The notes: a model not told the origin generated them from the sequence alone. A stretch of DNA of 64,000 bases from Amycolatopsis eburnea (GCF_003937945.1 NZ_RSEC01000058.1:62001-126000); one strand, 5' to 3'; counted from the stretch's first letter, positions 29,007 to 37,560 are shown. Numbers and translations: made by a program.

Positions 29007-29840
29007 ATGGCCGAAGTGGTGACGGAGAACCCGGAACTGGTGGCGGGCGACGCCGCCGCGGCGGCCGGGGTGGTGGTCCGCGAGCTGGCCGGCGTACCGG
29101 AGCTGACCGCCGTGTGCGCGCTCTTCCAGTCGATCTGGGGCGGCACGCTGGTCACCGTCGAGCTGCTGAAGGCGATGGCGGCGGCCGGGAACTACGTGGC
29201 CGGGGCCTTCGACGGGGACCGGCTCCTCGGCGGCTGCCTCGGGTTCTTCGGCAACCCGGCCAAGGCCGGCCTGCACAGCCACATCGCCGGGGTCGCCCGC
29301 GCGGGGGCCGGCCGGGGCGTCGGCTTCGCGCTCAAGCTGCACCAGCGCGCCTGGGCGCTGCGCGCGGGCGCCACCCACGTCTCCTGGACGTTCGACCCGC
29401 TCGTGCGCCGCAACGCGCACTTCAACCTGGCCAAGCTGGCCGCCCGCCCGGTGCGCTACCTGCCGGACTTCTACGGCCCGATGGGGGACGCCATCAACGG
29501 CTCCGGCGCCACGGACCGGCTGATGACCACCTGGGACCTCACCAGCCCGGCGGTCGAAGCGGCGGCGCACGGCCAGTTGTCCATTGTGGACGGAACGGGC
29601 GGTGTGCCCGCGCTGTCCGTCGGCGCGGACGGCGGCCCGGTGCCCGGCCCGGCCGACGGGCCGGTCGTGCTGGTCGCGGTGCCACCCGACATCGAAGCCG
29701 TGCGGGCGAGCGACCCCGGGCTGGGCCGCGCCTGGCGGATCGCGCTGCGGGAAGTGCTGCACGGCCTGATGACCGGCGGCGCCCGGGTCACCGGGTTCGA
29801 CCGGGCGGGCCGGTACGTGGTGTCGAAGGAGCGGCCGTGA
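29007..29840 (+). CDS. GNAT-fold acyltransferase (COG3375-like), possible amino acid N-acyltransferase
   Basis: A 277-residue protein. The N-terminal part (about 25-150) has a GNAT layout: FQSIWGG, GAFDGDRLLGGCLGFFG, HSHIAGVARAGAGRGVGFALKLHQR, then SWTFDPLVRRNAHFNLAKL. In other bacteria such proteins are found next to N-succinylamino acid racemase genes, where a GNAT enzyme N-succinylates D-amino acids. Here the next gene, coupled through GTGA, is exactly such a racemase. I infer that it acylates the amino acid that the racemase then inverts. The start is ATG 29007 with GGAAAGGA 7 bases upstream. Confidence 0.82.
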   Translation: MAEVVTENPELVAGDAAAAAGVVVRELAGVPELTAVCALFQSIWGGTLVTVELLKAMAAAGNYVAGAFDGDRLLGGCLGFFGNPAKAGLHSHIAGVARAGAGRGVGFALKLHQRAWALRAGATHVSWTFDPLVRRNAHFNLAKLAARPVRYLPDFYGPMGDAINGSGATDRLMTTWDLTSPAVEAAAHGQLSIVDGTGGVPALSVGADGGPVPGPADGPVVLVAVPPDIEAVRASDPGLGRAWRIALREVLHGLMTGGARVTGFDRAGRYVVSKERP

Positions 29841-30943
29841 AGCTCACCGGGGTCGAGATCCTGCGCGTGCGGATGCCCTTGGTGGCCCCGTTCCGGACCT
29901 CGTTCGGCTCGCAGGACGTGCGGGACCTGGTGCTGGTGCGGGCGGTGACTCCGGCCGCGGAGGGCTGGGGCGAGTGCGGCGCGATGGCCGCGCCGGTGTA
30001 CTCCCCGGAGTACGCCGACGGCGTCGAGCACGTGCTGCGGACGTACCTGGTGCCGGCGTTGCTGGCGGCGGGCGAGCTCGCCGCCCACCGGGTCGGGCCG
30101 CTGCTGGCGGGGTGCAAGGGGCACCGGATGGCCAAGAGCGCCGTGGAGATGGCCGTCCTCGACGCCGAGCTGCGGGCGCACGGGACGTCGTTCGCGACCG
30201 CGCTCGGGTCCACGAAGGACAAGGTGCCGTGCGGGGTTTCGGTCGGGATCGCCGACTCCGTCCCGCGGCTGCTCGACGAGGTCGAGGGCTACCTCGCGGC
30301 GGGCTACCGGCGGATCAAGCTGAAGATCGAGCCGGGCTGGGACGTCGAGCCGGTCCGCGCGGTCCGGGAGCGGTTCGGCGACGACGTCCTGCTGCAGGTC
30401 GACGCGAACACGGCGTACACGCTGTCGGACGCGCCCCAGCTCGCCCGGCTCGACCCGTTCGGCCTGCTGCTGCTGGAACAGCCGCTGGACGAGGAGGACC
30501 TGCACGGCCACGCCGAGCTGGCCCGGCACGTGCGCACCCCGATCTGCCTGGACGAGTCGGTGGTGTCGGCCCGCTCGGCGGCGGACGCGATCCGGCTGGG
30601 CGCGTGCCGGATCGTGAACATCAAGCCCGGTCGCGTCGGCGGGTACCTGGAGGCGCGCCGGGTGCACGACGTGTGCGCGGCCAACGGCGTCCCGGTGTGG
30701 TGCGGCGGGATGCTCGAGTCCGGCCTCGGCCGCGCCGCCAACGTCGCGCTGGCGTCCCTGCCGGGCTTCACCCTGCCCGGGGACACGTCCGCGTCCGCGC
30801 GCTTCTACCGCACCGACATCACCGAGCCGTTCGTGCTCGAGGACGGGTACCTGCCGGTGCCGTCGGGCCCGGGCCTCGGCGTCACGCCGATCCCGGACCG
30901 GCTGGCCGAGGTGACCGGCGCGCGGACCTGGCTGGGCGCGTGA
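29837..30943 (+). CDS. N-acylamino acid racemase / o-succinylbenzoate synthase family (enolase superfamily)
   Basis: A 368-residue protein, the same length as the well-studied Amycolatopsis N-acylamino acid racemase. The two acid/base lysines fall at the same numbers: K163 in IKLKIEP and K263 in NIKPGRVGG. Metal ligands are the Asp in LQVDANTAYT, the Glu in LLLEQPL and the Asp in CLDESVV. The family interconverts N-acyl (best N-succinyl) L- and D-amino acids, and some members also make o-succinylbenzoate for menaquinone. No other menaquinone genes are visible, and the neighbours favour the racemase role. It is the last gene of the operon and starts at GTG 29837, overlapping the acyltransferase stop. 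Confidence 0.93.
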   Translation: MKLTGVEILRVRMPLVAPFRTSFGSQDVRDLVLVRAVTPAAEGWGECGAMAAPVYSPEYADGVEHVLRTYLVPALLAAGELAAHRVGPLLAGCKGHRMAKSAVEMAVLDAELRAHGTSFATALGSTKDKVPCGVSVGIADSVPRLLDEVEGYLAAGYRRIKLKIEPGWDVEPVRAVRERFGDDVLLQVDANTAYTLSDAPQLARLDPFGLLLLEQPLDEEDLHGHAELARHVRTPICLDESVVSARSAADAIRLGACRIVNIKPGRVGGYLEARRVHDVCAANGVPVWCGGMLESGLGRAANVALASLPGFTLPGDTSASARFYRTDITEPFVLEDGYLPVPSGPGLGVTPIPDRLAEVTGARTWLGA

Positions 30944-30956
30944 CCACCCGGCCGGC

Positions 30957-31931
30957 TCAGATCGACTTCAGCCAGTCCGACACCACGCCGAAGTACGTCG
31001 GGGCGTTGGGGGCGTAGTTGATCGCGTGGCCGTAGCCGTCGAGGATGAACGTCCGCAGGGGGCCGCCGAAGAACGGGGCTTCCGATGCGCGCAGGGCTTC
31101 CGGGGATGAGCAGTCGCTGCCCAGGGTTCCGCAGAAGTGGGGGTCGTTGCCCAGCACCAGCAGGACCGGGACGGTGATCTGCTGGGAGGCCGGGGTGACC
31201 ACCGTCGTCAACGTCAGGCTGTCCACCGCTTCCGTCGTCGCGAAGACGTCCTTTGTGGACTCGTCGTACGCGATCGCCGCCTCGTCGAGGGGGCCGGGGG
31301 CGTGGAACGCCGTGTAGCGGGTGCCGGGGCTCGTGGTCAGGTAGCCCGCGTCGCGGCCGGGGACGGCCGGGTCCAGCGGGGCCGGGATCATGTTGGCGAG
31401 GACCGGGATCACCGTGATCAGGTTCATCCGGTGGGTCATTCCCGTCACCAGGACGCCGTCGACGTCGTGGTAGCGGCCGGCTTCGATCATGGCCATCGCC
31501 GCGCCGATCGAGTGGCCGCCGATGATCACCTCGGGGAAGCGGGACCGGACGGACTGGATCACCTGGTGGGCCGCCGTGGCCTGGACCGAGGCGTTCAGCA
31601 GGGTGCTCAACGGCTTCGAACTTCCTCCGGTTCCCAGGCGGTCCAAGGCCAGGGTCGCGATGCCCGCGTTGTTCATCGCCAGCCGGAACGACCGGGTCTC
31701 CGGGGTGTAGCCGATGTCCCAATAGGACGCGTTGTACGTCCCGCCGGGGATGAGGACCACCACCGTGCGCGCTTCCGGTGGGGCGCACAGGCGGCCGTGC
31801 ATCGTCTGGGGGAGCAGGGCCACCGTCACCGGGACGTTGAGGTCCTCGCACGTCGCCGTGGCCGCTCGCGCGGGGGCCGGGAGCAGGGTCAGCAGCAGGA
31901 AAACCGCAGCGCAAACACGTAGGCGGAACAC
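30957..31931 (-). CDS. Secreted alpha/beta-hydrolase
   Basis: A 324-residue protein with a signal peptide (residues 1-23, RLRVCAAVFLLLTLLPAPARA, cleavage near ARA-ATA). The hydrolase core has LIPGGTYNASYWDIGY (oxyanion region), the nucleophile in GGHSIGAAM, VLLVLGNDPHFCG and the catalytic His in DGYGHAINY. Four cysteines could form disulphides outside the cell. The substrate is not predictable. It converges on the racemase gene with 13 bases between stops, so it is probably outside the biosynthetic operon. The start is GTG 31931, with GAGAGG 11 bases upstream. Confidence 0.86.
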   Translation of the reverse strand: MFRLRVCAAVFLLLTLLPAPARAATATCEDLNVPVTVALLPQTMHGRLCAPPEARTVVVLIPGGTYNASYWDIGYTPETRSFRLAMNNAGIATLALDRLGTGGSSKPLSTLLNASVQATAAHQVIQSVRSRFPEVIIGGHSIGAAMAMIEAGRYHDVDGVLVTGMTHRMNLITVIPVLANMIPAPLDPAVPGRDAGYLTTSPGTRYTAFHAPGPLDEAAIAYDESTKDVFATTEAVDSLTLTTVVTPASQQITVPVLLVLGNDPHFCGTLGSDCSSPEALRASEAPFFGGPLRTFILDGYGHAINYAPNAPTYFGVVSDWLKSI

Positions 31932-31950
31932 GGGGGGTACGACCTCTCAG

Positions 31951-33252
31951 TCAGCGTCGGGGAACAGCCGTCATCGGCAGGCTGTCCGGGTAGGCGGCGG
32001 AGGTGAACTTCACGCGGACCGGGTGGCCCGGGAGCGGGACCAGCCGCCAGCGTGCGGCCACCGTGGCCACCGTGATGACGATTTCGTTCTGGGCGAAGCG
32101 GTTCCCGATGCACTGCCGGTTGCCCGCGCCGAACGGGATGAACGCGCCCTTCGGCGGTTCGGCGGCGCGGTCCGGGGCCCAGCGGCCGGGATCGAAGCGG
32201 GTGGGGTCGGGGAACGACGCGGGGTCGTGGTGCAGCGCGTGGGGGCTGACGATCACCTCGGCACCTTCCGGGAGCCGGACGCCGCCGAGGTCGACCTCCT
32301 CGAGGGTGCGGCGCATCAGCATCCACAGCGGGTACCGGCGCAGCACTTCGTCGACCACCTGGCGGACGTAGGTCAGCTGCCCGAGGTTCTCGGCCGTGAC
32401 CGGATCGCCGCCCAGCACCTCGTCGACCTCGGCGTGCACCCGCGCCTCCACCTCCGGGTGGCGGCCGAGTTCGTGGAACGTCCAGGACAGCGCCAGCGCC
32501 GTCGTTTCGATGCCCGCGGTGAGCAGCGTGAGCACCTCGTCCCGCGCCTGCTCGTCGGTCATGCCGGCGAGCAGCAACGTCGAGAGCAGGTCGCCGTGGT
32601 CGGTGCCGTCGGCCCGCCACTCGCGGATCACCGCGAGCACGATCTCCCGCATCCTCGTGATCGCCTCGTCGAACCGCCGGTTCCCGGGCACCGGCAGCTT
32701 TTCGACGAACTTCGGCGACAACGCGCGAATCATTCCCTGCTGGATGATCAGGTAAATGGATCTCCGCGCTTCGGCGATCGCCTCTTTTCCCAGTTCCGTG
32801 GAGAACAACGCCTCGCCGACGATCGTCACCGCGAGGCGCTGCATGTCCTCGTCGACCGGCCGCACCTCGCCGGCCCGCCAGGAATCGCCCAGTGCGGCCG
32901 CCGCGCGCCGCATGATCTCCGCGTAGGCGATCAGGCGGTCGCGGTGGAACGCCGGCTGCATCAGCCGCCGCTGGCTCCGGTGGAAGTCGCCGTTCGAAAG
33001 CACCAAGCCGTTTCCGACGAACGGCCGGAACTTGTCGAACATGGCGCCCTTGCGGAACTTCGGGCCCGCGGTGACCAGCACTTCGTGTGCCAGGCGCGGG
33101 CTCGTGACGAAGTAGGTGGGTGCCGGGCCGAGGTAGAGTTTCACGATCTCGCCGTGTTCGTGCAATGAACTGGTGAACGCGAAGCGTTGCCTCAGCAGTG
33201 CCGGAGTGTGCCCGAGAAAAGGCCACCGGCCCGGTGCGACCGGGGCGGTCAT
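31951..33252 (-). CDS. Cytochrome P450
   Basis: A 433-residue P450. It has the I-helix segment TAGIETTALALSW, the K-helix ExxR in DEVLRRYP, and the heme loop FIPFGAGNRQCIGNRF with the thiolate ligand C381. The sequence is of the bacterial class resembling fatty-acid or terpene hydroxylases (PFLGHTPALL near the start). The start is ATG 33252, because GAGGAG lies 6 bases upstream; upstream in-frame ATGs lack a ribosome binding site. It is divergent from the methyltransferase at 33433 and 19 bases upstream of the secreted hydrolase gene. No ferredoxin gene is adjacent. Confidence 0.92.
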   Translation of the reverse strand: MTAPVAPGRWPFLGHTPALLRQRFAFTSSLHEHGEIVKLYLGPAPTYFVTSPRLAHEVLVTAGPKFRKGAMFDKFRPFVGNGLVLSNGDFHRSQRRLMQPAFHRDRLIAYAEIMRRAAAALGDSWRAGEVRPVDEDMQRLAVTIVGEALFSTELGKEAIAEARRSIYLIIQQGMIRALSPKFVEKLPVPGNRRFDEAITRMREIVLAVIREWRADGTDHGDLLSTLLLAGMTDEQARDEVLTLLTAGIETTALALSWTFHELGRHPEVEARVHAEVDEVLGGDPVTAENLGQLTYVRQVVDEVLRRYPLWMLMRRTLEEVDLGGVRLPEGAEVIVSPHALHHDPASFPDPTRFDPGRWAPDRAAEPPKGAFIPFGAGNRQCIGNRFAQNEIVITVATVAARWRLVPLPGHPVRVKFTSAAYPDSLPMTAVPRR

Positions 33253-33296
33253 GGGGACTCCTCGTTGCGCCATTGTGTGGATTTCCCAAGGAGACG

Positions 33297-33309
33297 GCCT
33301 ACGGTAGGC
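33297..33309. promoter_or_regulatory. Short palindrome between P450 and methyltransferase genes
   Basis: GCCTACGGTAGGC is a perfect inverted repeat with 6-base arms around one central base. It lies 45 bases upstream of the P450 start and 17 bases upstream of a possible TACAGT -10 box (33326-33331) reading toward the methyltransferase. It could be an operator shared by the two genes. No local regulator is an obvious partner. Confidence 0.35.
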
Positions 33310-33432
33310 GCGTCCGGGCGAACGGTACAGTGCCCGATCGGGTGGCGTGGGCTCACGCATATGGCGCAGTCGCCGAATCCGGGGGAATCGCTAAGCTCTT
33401 TCCGGTCCCGACAGACTGAGAAGGTGTTCTTC

Positions 33433-34251
33433 GTGACACGATCACCGGAATGGGTACCACCGGGTGTCGATATCTCCGTGCCGAGCATGGCTCGCACGTA
33501 CGACTTCATGCTGGGCGGCGGGCACCACTTCGCCGTCGATCGCGCGGTCGGTGAGCAGATCGAACGCGCGATGCCCGGCTTGCGCGACGCGGCGCGCGTG
33601 AACCGCGCGTTCCTCGGCCGCGCCGTGCGGTTCATGACGGCGCAGGGGATCCGGCAGTTCCTCGACATCGGCTCGGGAATCCCGACGGTGGCGAACGTCC
33701 ACGAGGTCGCCCAGGCGCAGGACCCGGACTGCCGCGTGGTGTACGTCGACCGCGACCCGGTGGCGGTCGCGCACAGCGAGTTGATGCTCGTCGGCAACGA
33801 CCGTGCAGCGATCGTGCAGGCCGACATGCGGGATCCCGAGAAGATTTTCGATGCGCCGCAGGTGCGCGCTTTGCTCGATTTCGAGAAACCCGTCGGGTTG
33901 CTGATGCTCTTGATGCTGCATTGGGTACCGGACGAATCCGGCCCGCTCGAACTCGTCGGGCGCTACGGCGCGGCGCTCGCGCCCGGCAGTTTCCTCGCGA
34001 TCACCCACGTCACCGGAGATCACCAAGGCGAAAACCTCGAAGAGGCGACCGAAGCGATCAAGGAAAGCCGGAGTCCCGACCAGGTGAACCTGCGGACGCA
34101 CGCCCAGGTGACCGAACTCTTCACCGGTTTCGAAATCGTCGAACCGGGATTGGTCGGCTGCGGGGAATGGCGGCCGGCCGGGCCGGCGGACATCTCCGCC
34201 GCCGCGGCGATGAACATGCTGGTCTACGCCGGGATCGGCCGGAAGAACTGA
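33433..34251 (+). CDS. DUF574-type S-adenosylmethionine-dependent methyltransferase
   Basis: A 272-residue protein of the SAM methyltransferase group common in actinomycetes (DUF574). Hallmarks are PSMARTYDFMLGGGHHFAVDR, then the SAM-binding FLDIGSGIPT and VVYVDRDPVAVAHS, and LLMLHWVPDE. The substrate of this family is mostly unknown. The start is GTG 33433 with GAGAAGG 8 bases upstream, which gives the usual family length; ATG 33361 would add 24 residues outside the conserved region. It is followed after 13 bases by the GGDEF-EAL gene. Confidence 0.88.
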   Translation: MTRSPEWVPPGVDISVPSMARTYDFMLGGGHHFAVDRAVGEQIERAMPGLRDAARVNRAFLGRAVRFMTAQGIRQFLDIGSGIPTVANVHEVAQAQDPDCRVVYVDRDPVAVAHSELMLVGNDRAAIVQADMRDPEKIFDAPQVRALLDFEKPVGLLMLLMLHWVPDESGPLELVGRYGAALAPGSFLAITHVTGDHQGENLEEATEAIKESRSPDQVNLRTHAQVTELFTGFEIVEPGLVGCGEWRPAGPADISAAAAMNMLVYAGIGRKN

Positions 34252-34264
34252 TCGGACGCGCCCG

Positions 34265-36388
34265 ATGCCGATGCCCGACCCCCCAGTGAACCGGCCCGCG
34301 GCCCCCGACCCGGAACGCGCGCGGAACCTGCTCGCCCGCAAGTGGGCGTACCTCCTCAGCGGCGTCACCGTCGTTTCGCTGAACCGCGAGGAGCTCGACG
34401 TCGAACTGCGCGGCGTGCTCGGCACGTTGTGCGACGCGCTGCGCGGCGCCTCCGCCGACACCGCGCCCGCCGAGCGGATCGGCGCGCGGCTGGTCGGCCT
34501 GGGCTACGTCGGCGAGCCCGGGCTGCGGTGCACGCTCGACGTCCTCGCGAAGGGCCTGCCCGCGCTGCCCGAACTGCAAGCGGTGGACCGCTTGGCCGAG
34601 CGCGTCGCGCTGACGCTGGGCGCGCTCTCGTGCGGGTTCCTGCTCGCGCACGAGCGCAGCGTCCTCGACCAGCAGGAGATCATGCACCTCTCGCTGCTCA
34701 AGGCGGTGCGGGACGCGCAGTGGCACCTCAAGGAAAGCGAGGCGCGCTTCGAAGAGGTGGTGACGTCGTCGGCGAGCGGCATCGCGCTGGTCGCGCTCGA
34801 CGGCCGGATCGTGCGGGCCAACGCGGCGCTGGCCGAGATGCTCGGGCACCAGCCCGGCGAGCTGACCGGGTCCGCGCTGTACGACGTCGTCCACCCCGAG
34901 ACCGTCGGCGTCCTGCGCGAGGCGATGACGGCGCTGCTCGACGGCGGCAAGGAGCGGGTCCGGCAGTCGCAGCGGCTGCTGCGCAAGGACGGCGACGTCG
35001 CGCGCATCTCGCTCACCGCGTCCCTGCTGCGCGACGCCGAGGACCGGCCGGGGCACTTCGTCGTCGTGGTCGAGGACGGCACGGAACTCATGCTGCTGCA
35101 AGGGGAACTGAGCCGCCAGGCCCTCCACGACGTCCTCACCGGGCTGCCGAACCGGCAGTACTTCGGCACCCACCTGGAGACGGCGCTGCGGCGCGCGGAC
35201 CCGGTGTACGGCGTGACGCTGTTCCACGTCGACCTCGACGCCTTCGGGATGGTCTGCAACAGCCTCGGCCGCCGGGTCGGCGAGCAGCTGCTGATCCACT
35301 TCGCCCAGCGGCTGAAGGCGGTGATGGCCGGGGAAAAGGCGATGATCGCGCGGTTCCACAGCGACGAGTTCGGCATCCTGGTCGAGAACACGGCGACGAC
35401 GCCGGACATCGGCACCATCGTGCGCGCCATCAACGACGAGCTCGCCGAGCCGTTCTTCGTCGACGGGCACGGGCTCGCGCTGTCGGCCAGCGCGGGCGTG
35501 GTGCACCGGCCGTCGAAGGGCATCGACCCGGTCGAGCTGCTGCGCGCGGCGGACCAGACCCTGCGGCGCGCCAAGGAAAGACGGCGCGGCCAGTGGAAGA
35601 TGTTCGACCGCGAGGCCGACGCCGAAGACCGGCGGACGCAGGCACTGGCCGTCGGCATGGCCGGGGCGTGGGAGCACGGCGAGATCAGCGTCCGGTACCG
35701 GCCGATGGCGCGGCTGGCCGACGGCGGGGTGGCCGGCGTCGAAGCCCGCCTGCACTGGGCCCGGCCGGACGAACCGGCGCCGGCCCACGAGCAGTGCGCC
35801 GAACTCGCCGAGTCGACCGGCCTGGTGCTGCCGCTCGGCGACTGGCTGCTGCGCGCGGCGGGCCGGCAGGGCGAGTGGTGGCGGCAGCGCGCGGGATTCG
35901 GCCTCCCGGTGGTCGCCGGCCTGACCGGGCACCAGGTTTCGGACGACGCGCTGGGCACGCGCGTGACGCGGCTGCTGGCCGACACCGGCCTGCCGCCGGA
36001 GCAGCTGATGCTCGGCGTGCCGGTCGGCGCGCTGCCGGTGTCCGGGGTGATCGAGAACGTCACCGCGCTGGCGGACCTCGGCGTCCACGTGATGCTCGAC
36101 GACTTCGGGCTGGGTCCGGACGACCTGCGGGCCGTCCAGGACCTGCCGGTCGACATCGTGCGCGTCGACCGGCGTCTCGCCGAATGGCAGGCGTGGTCGG
36201 ACTCGACGTTCCTCGGCGCGCTGGTGCCGCTGGTCCGGCAGGTCGGCGCGACGCTCGTCGTCGACGGCATCCACACCGAGGACCAGGCGAGCTGGTGGCG
36301 CACGGCGGGCGCCGACCTGGCCACGGGCGACTACTTCGGGGTCGCCGGCCCGGCCGCCGAGTTCGCCGGGCAGTTCGCCGGCGCCTGA
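34265..36388 (+). CDS. PAS-GGDEF-EAL protein with degenerate signature motifs
   Basis: A 707-residue protein. Residues about 155-280 are a PAS domain (SEARFEEVVTSSASGIALVA). Residues about 290-445 are a GGDEF domain that keeps DVLTGLPNRQYF but reads RFHSDEF at the active loop instead of GGDEF. Residues about 460-705 are an EAL domain reading VEARLHW instead of ExL, with DDFGLG and TGDYFGV also altered. Both catalytic sites look inactive, so it probably senses or binds rather than makes or degrades cyclic di-GMP. No membrane segments are seen. It overlaps the convergent EamA gene by 58 bases. Confidence 0.88.
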   Translation: MPMPDPPVNRPAAPDPERARNLLARKWAYLLSGVTVVSLNREELDVELRGVLGTLCDALRGASADTAPAERIGARLVGLGYVGEPGLRCTLDVLAKGLPALPELQAVDRLAERVALTLGALSCGFLLAHERSVLDQQEIMHLSLLKAVRDAQWHLKESEARFEEVVTSSASGIALVALDGRIVRANAALAEMLGHQPGELTGSALYDVVHPETVGVLREAMTALLDGGKERVRQSQRLLRKDGDVARISLTASLLRDAEDRPGHFVVVVEDGTELMLLQGELSRQALHDVLTGLPNRQYFGTHLETALRRADPVYGVTLFHVDLDAFGMVCNSLGRRVGEQLLIHFAQRLKAVMAGEKAMIARFHSDEFGILVENTATTPDIGTIVRAINDELAEPFFVDGHGLALSASAGVVHRPSKGIDPVELLRAADQTLRRAKERRRGQWKMFDREADAEDRRTQALAVGMAGAWEHGEISVRYRPMARLADGGVAGVEARLHWARPDEPAPAHEQCAELAESTGLVLPLGDWLLRAAGRQGEWWRQRAGFGLPVVAGLTGHQVSDDALGTRVTRLLADTGLPPEQLMLGVPVGALPVSGVIENVTALADLGVHVMLDDFGLGPDDLRAVQDLPVDIVRVDRRLAEWQAWSDSTFLGALVPLVRQVGATLVVDGIHTEDQASWWRTAGADLATGDYFGVAGPAAEFAGQFAGA

Positions 36389-37239
36389 GGCCGCAGCCGG
36401 GTGAGGGCGACGGCGAACAGGACGATCACCATGCCGCCGACCACCCGCGGCGTCAGGGGCTCGCCGAGGAAGAGCGTGCCGAGCCCGACCGACACGACCG
36501 GGAGGAGGTACCCGACCGTGGCGGCCGCGGTCGGGCCTTCGTCCGCGATCACGCGGTAGTTGAGGTAGAAGGTGATCCCGGTGCCGAAGACACCGAGGAC
36601 GGTCACTGCGCCGAGCGCCGTCAGGTTCACGTGCGGCGCGGTCCCGGCCACCGGCAGGGCGAGGGCGGTCAACGCGGTGGCGGTCGTCAGCTGGGCGGCC
36701 GACAGGGCGAGCGGGGCGCCGTCCGGCGGCAGTTTCCGCGCCATGTAAGCGAACGCGATCGCGTAGCTGAGGCCGGCCGCGAGCAGCGCGAGGGCGCCGG
36801 TGCTCAGCAGGCCTGCCTGTTCCCACGGCGCGAAGATCACCACGATGCCGGCGAAGCCGAGGCCCAGCCCGAGCAGGCGCGCGGGGTTGAGGCGGCGTTC
36901 CGTCCCGAGCGCGACGCCGATCAGCAGCGACCACAACGGCGTCGTGGCGTTGATGACCCCGGCGACCCCGGAGTCCACCGTGCGCTCGCCGATGCCGAAG
37001 AGCGCGAACGGCAGCGCGTTGCAGAAGAACGCGGCGACGACCAGCCGTCCCCAGGTCCGGCGGTCGCGCGGAAGCCGTTGGCGGGCCGCGAAAGCCAGCA
37101 CCAGCAGCGTAACCGCGCCGAGCGCGCAGCGGATCAGCGTGAGGTGGACGGGGCTCAGCCCGGTCAGAGCCAGCTTGATCCACAGGAACCCCGAGCCCCA
37201 CAGCAGGGCCAGTACCGCGACGCGCACCCAACCAGTCAC
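36331..37239 (-). CDS. EamA/DMT-family transporter
   Basis: A 302-residue, 10-helix drug/metabolite transporter with two EamA repeats. The first repeat begins VLALLWGSGFLWIKLAL and contains the NATTPLWSLLIG loop. The second contains ALLAAGLSYAIAFAYMARKL and GYLLPVVSVGLGTLFLGEPL. Such proteins export amino acids or other metabolites. The gene is convergent with the GGDEF-EAL gene. No ribosome binding site is obvious before ATG 37239. Confidence 0.9.
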   Translation of the reverse strand: MTGWVRVAVLALLWGSGFLWIKLALTGLSPVHLTLIRCALGAVTLLVLAFAARQRLPRDRRTWGRLVVAAFFCNALPFALFGIGERTVDSGVAGVINATTPLWSLLIGVALGTERRLNPARLLGLGLGFAGIVVIFAPWEQAGLLSTGALALLAAGLSYAIAFAYMARKLPPDGAPLALSAAQLTTATALTALALPVAGTAPHVNLTALGAVTVLGVFGTGITFYLNYRVIADEGPTAAATVGYLLPVVSVGLGTLFLGEPLTPRVVGGMVIVLFAVALTRLRPQAPANCPANSAAGPATPK

Positions 37240-37560
37240 GGTTCCACGGTGCCCAAGGTGTCCTATCAGAACAAGCGAACGTTTCTGGATGAACCGTTAA
37301 GCATTGCTACATCGGGTGCTCCGCCGAGGCGAACACCGGGGCGATGCCGCCGGGGATGAAGTTCTCGCCGTCCTGGAGCTTCACGCCCGTCCACGCGCGC
37401 CAGTCGGCGAGCGAGCCGGCCAGTACCACGGCGAACGGGCACACCTTCACCACGCGGGCGCCCAGGCGTTCGTGGGTGCGCAGCCGGCGGTCGGCGAGCA
37501 GGCCGTCCGGGCGGCGGCGGGCCGCGTACTCCGGGACGGCGATAGCGGCAACCGTGCGAG
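37240..37560 (-). pseudogene. Stretch without a confident gene; possible remnant of an acyltransferase-like C-terminus
   Basis: This 321-base stretch lies between the EamA and DUF2786 genes. On the minus strand a GC-codon-biased frame ends at 37307 and encodes a coherent segment (HERLGARVVKVCPFAVVLAG, then SLADWRAWTG). It has no ATG/GTG until the run near 37460, and its 5' part runs out of frame into the end of the DUF2786 gene. It may be the 3' remnant of a lost gene, or a short gene starting with GTG near 37459. The remaining 67 bases upstream of the EamA gene hold nothing recognisable beyond its AT-rich promoter area. Confidence 0.3.

Noticed and set aside
33361-33432. Upstream ATG at 33361 as start of the DUF574-type methyltransferase
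   Set aside because: The added residues are outside the conserved family region and GTG 33433 has a better ribosome binding site and the usual protein length.
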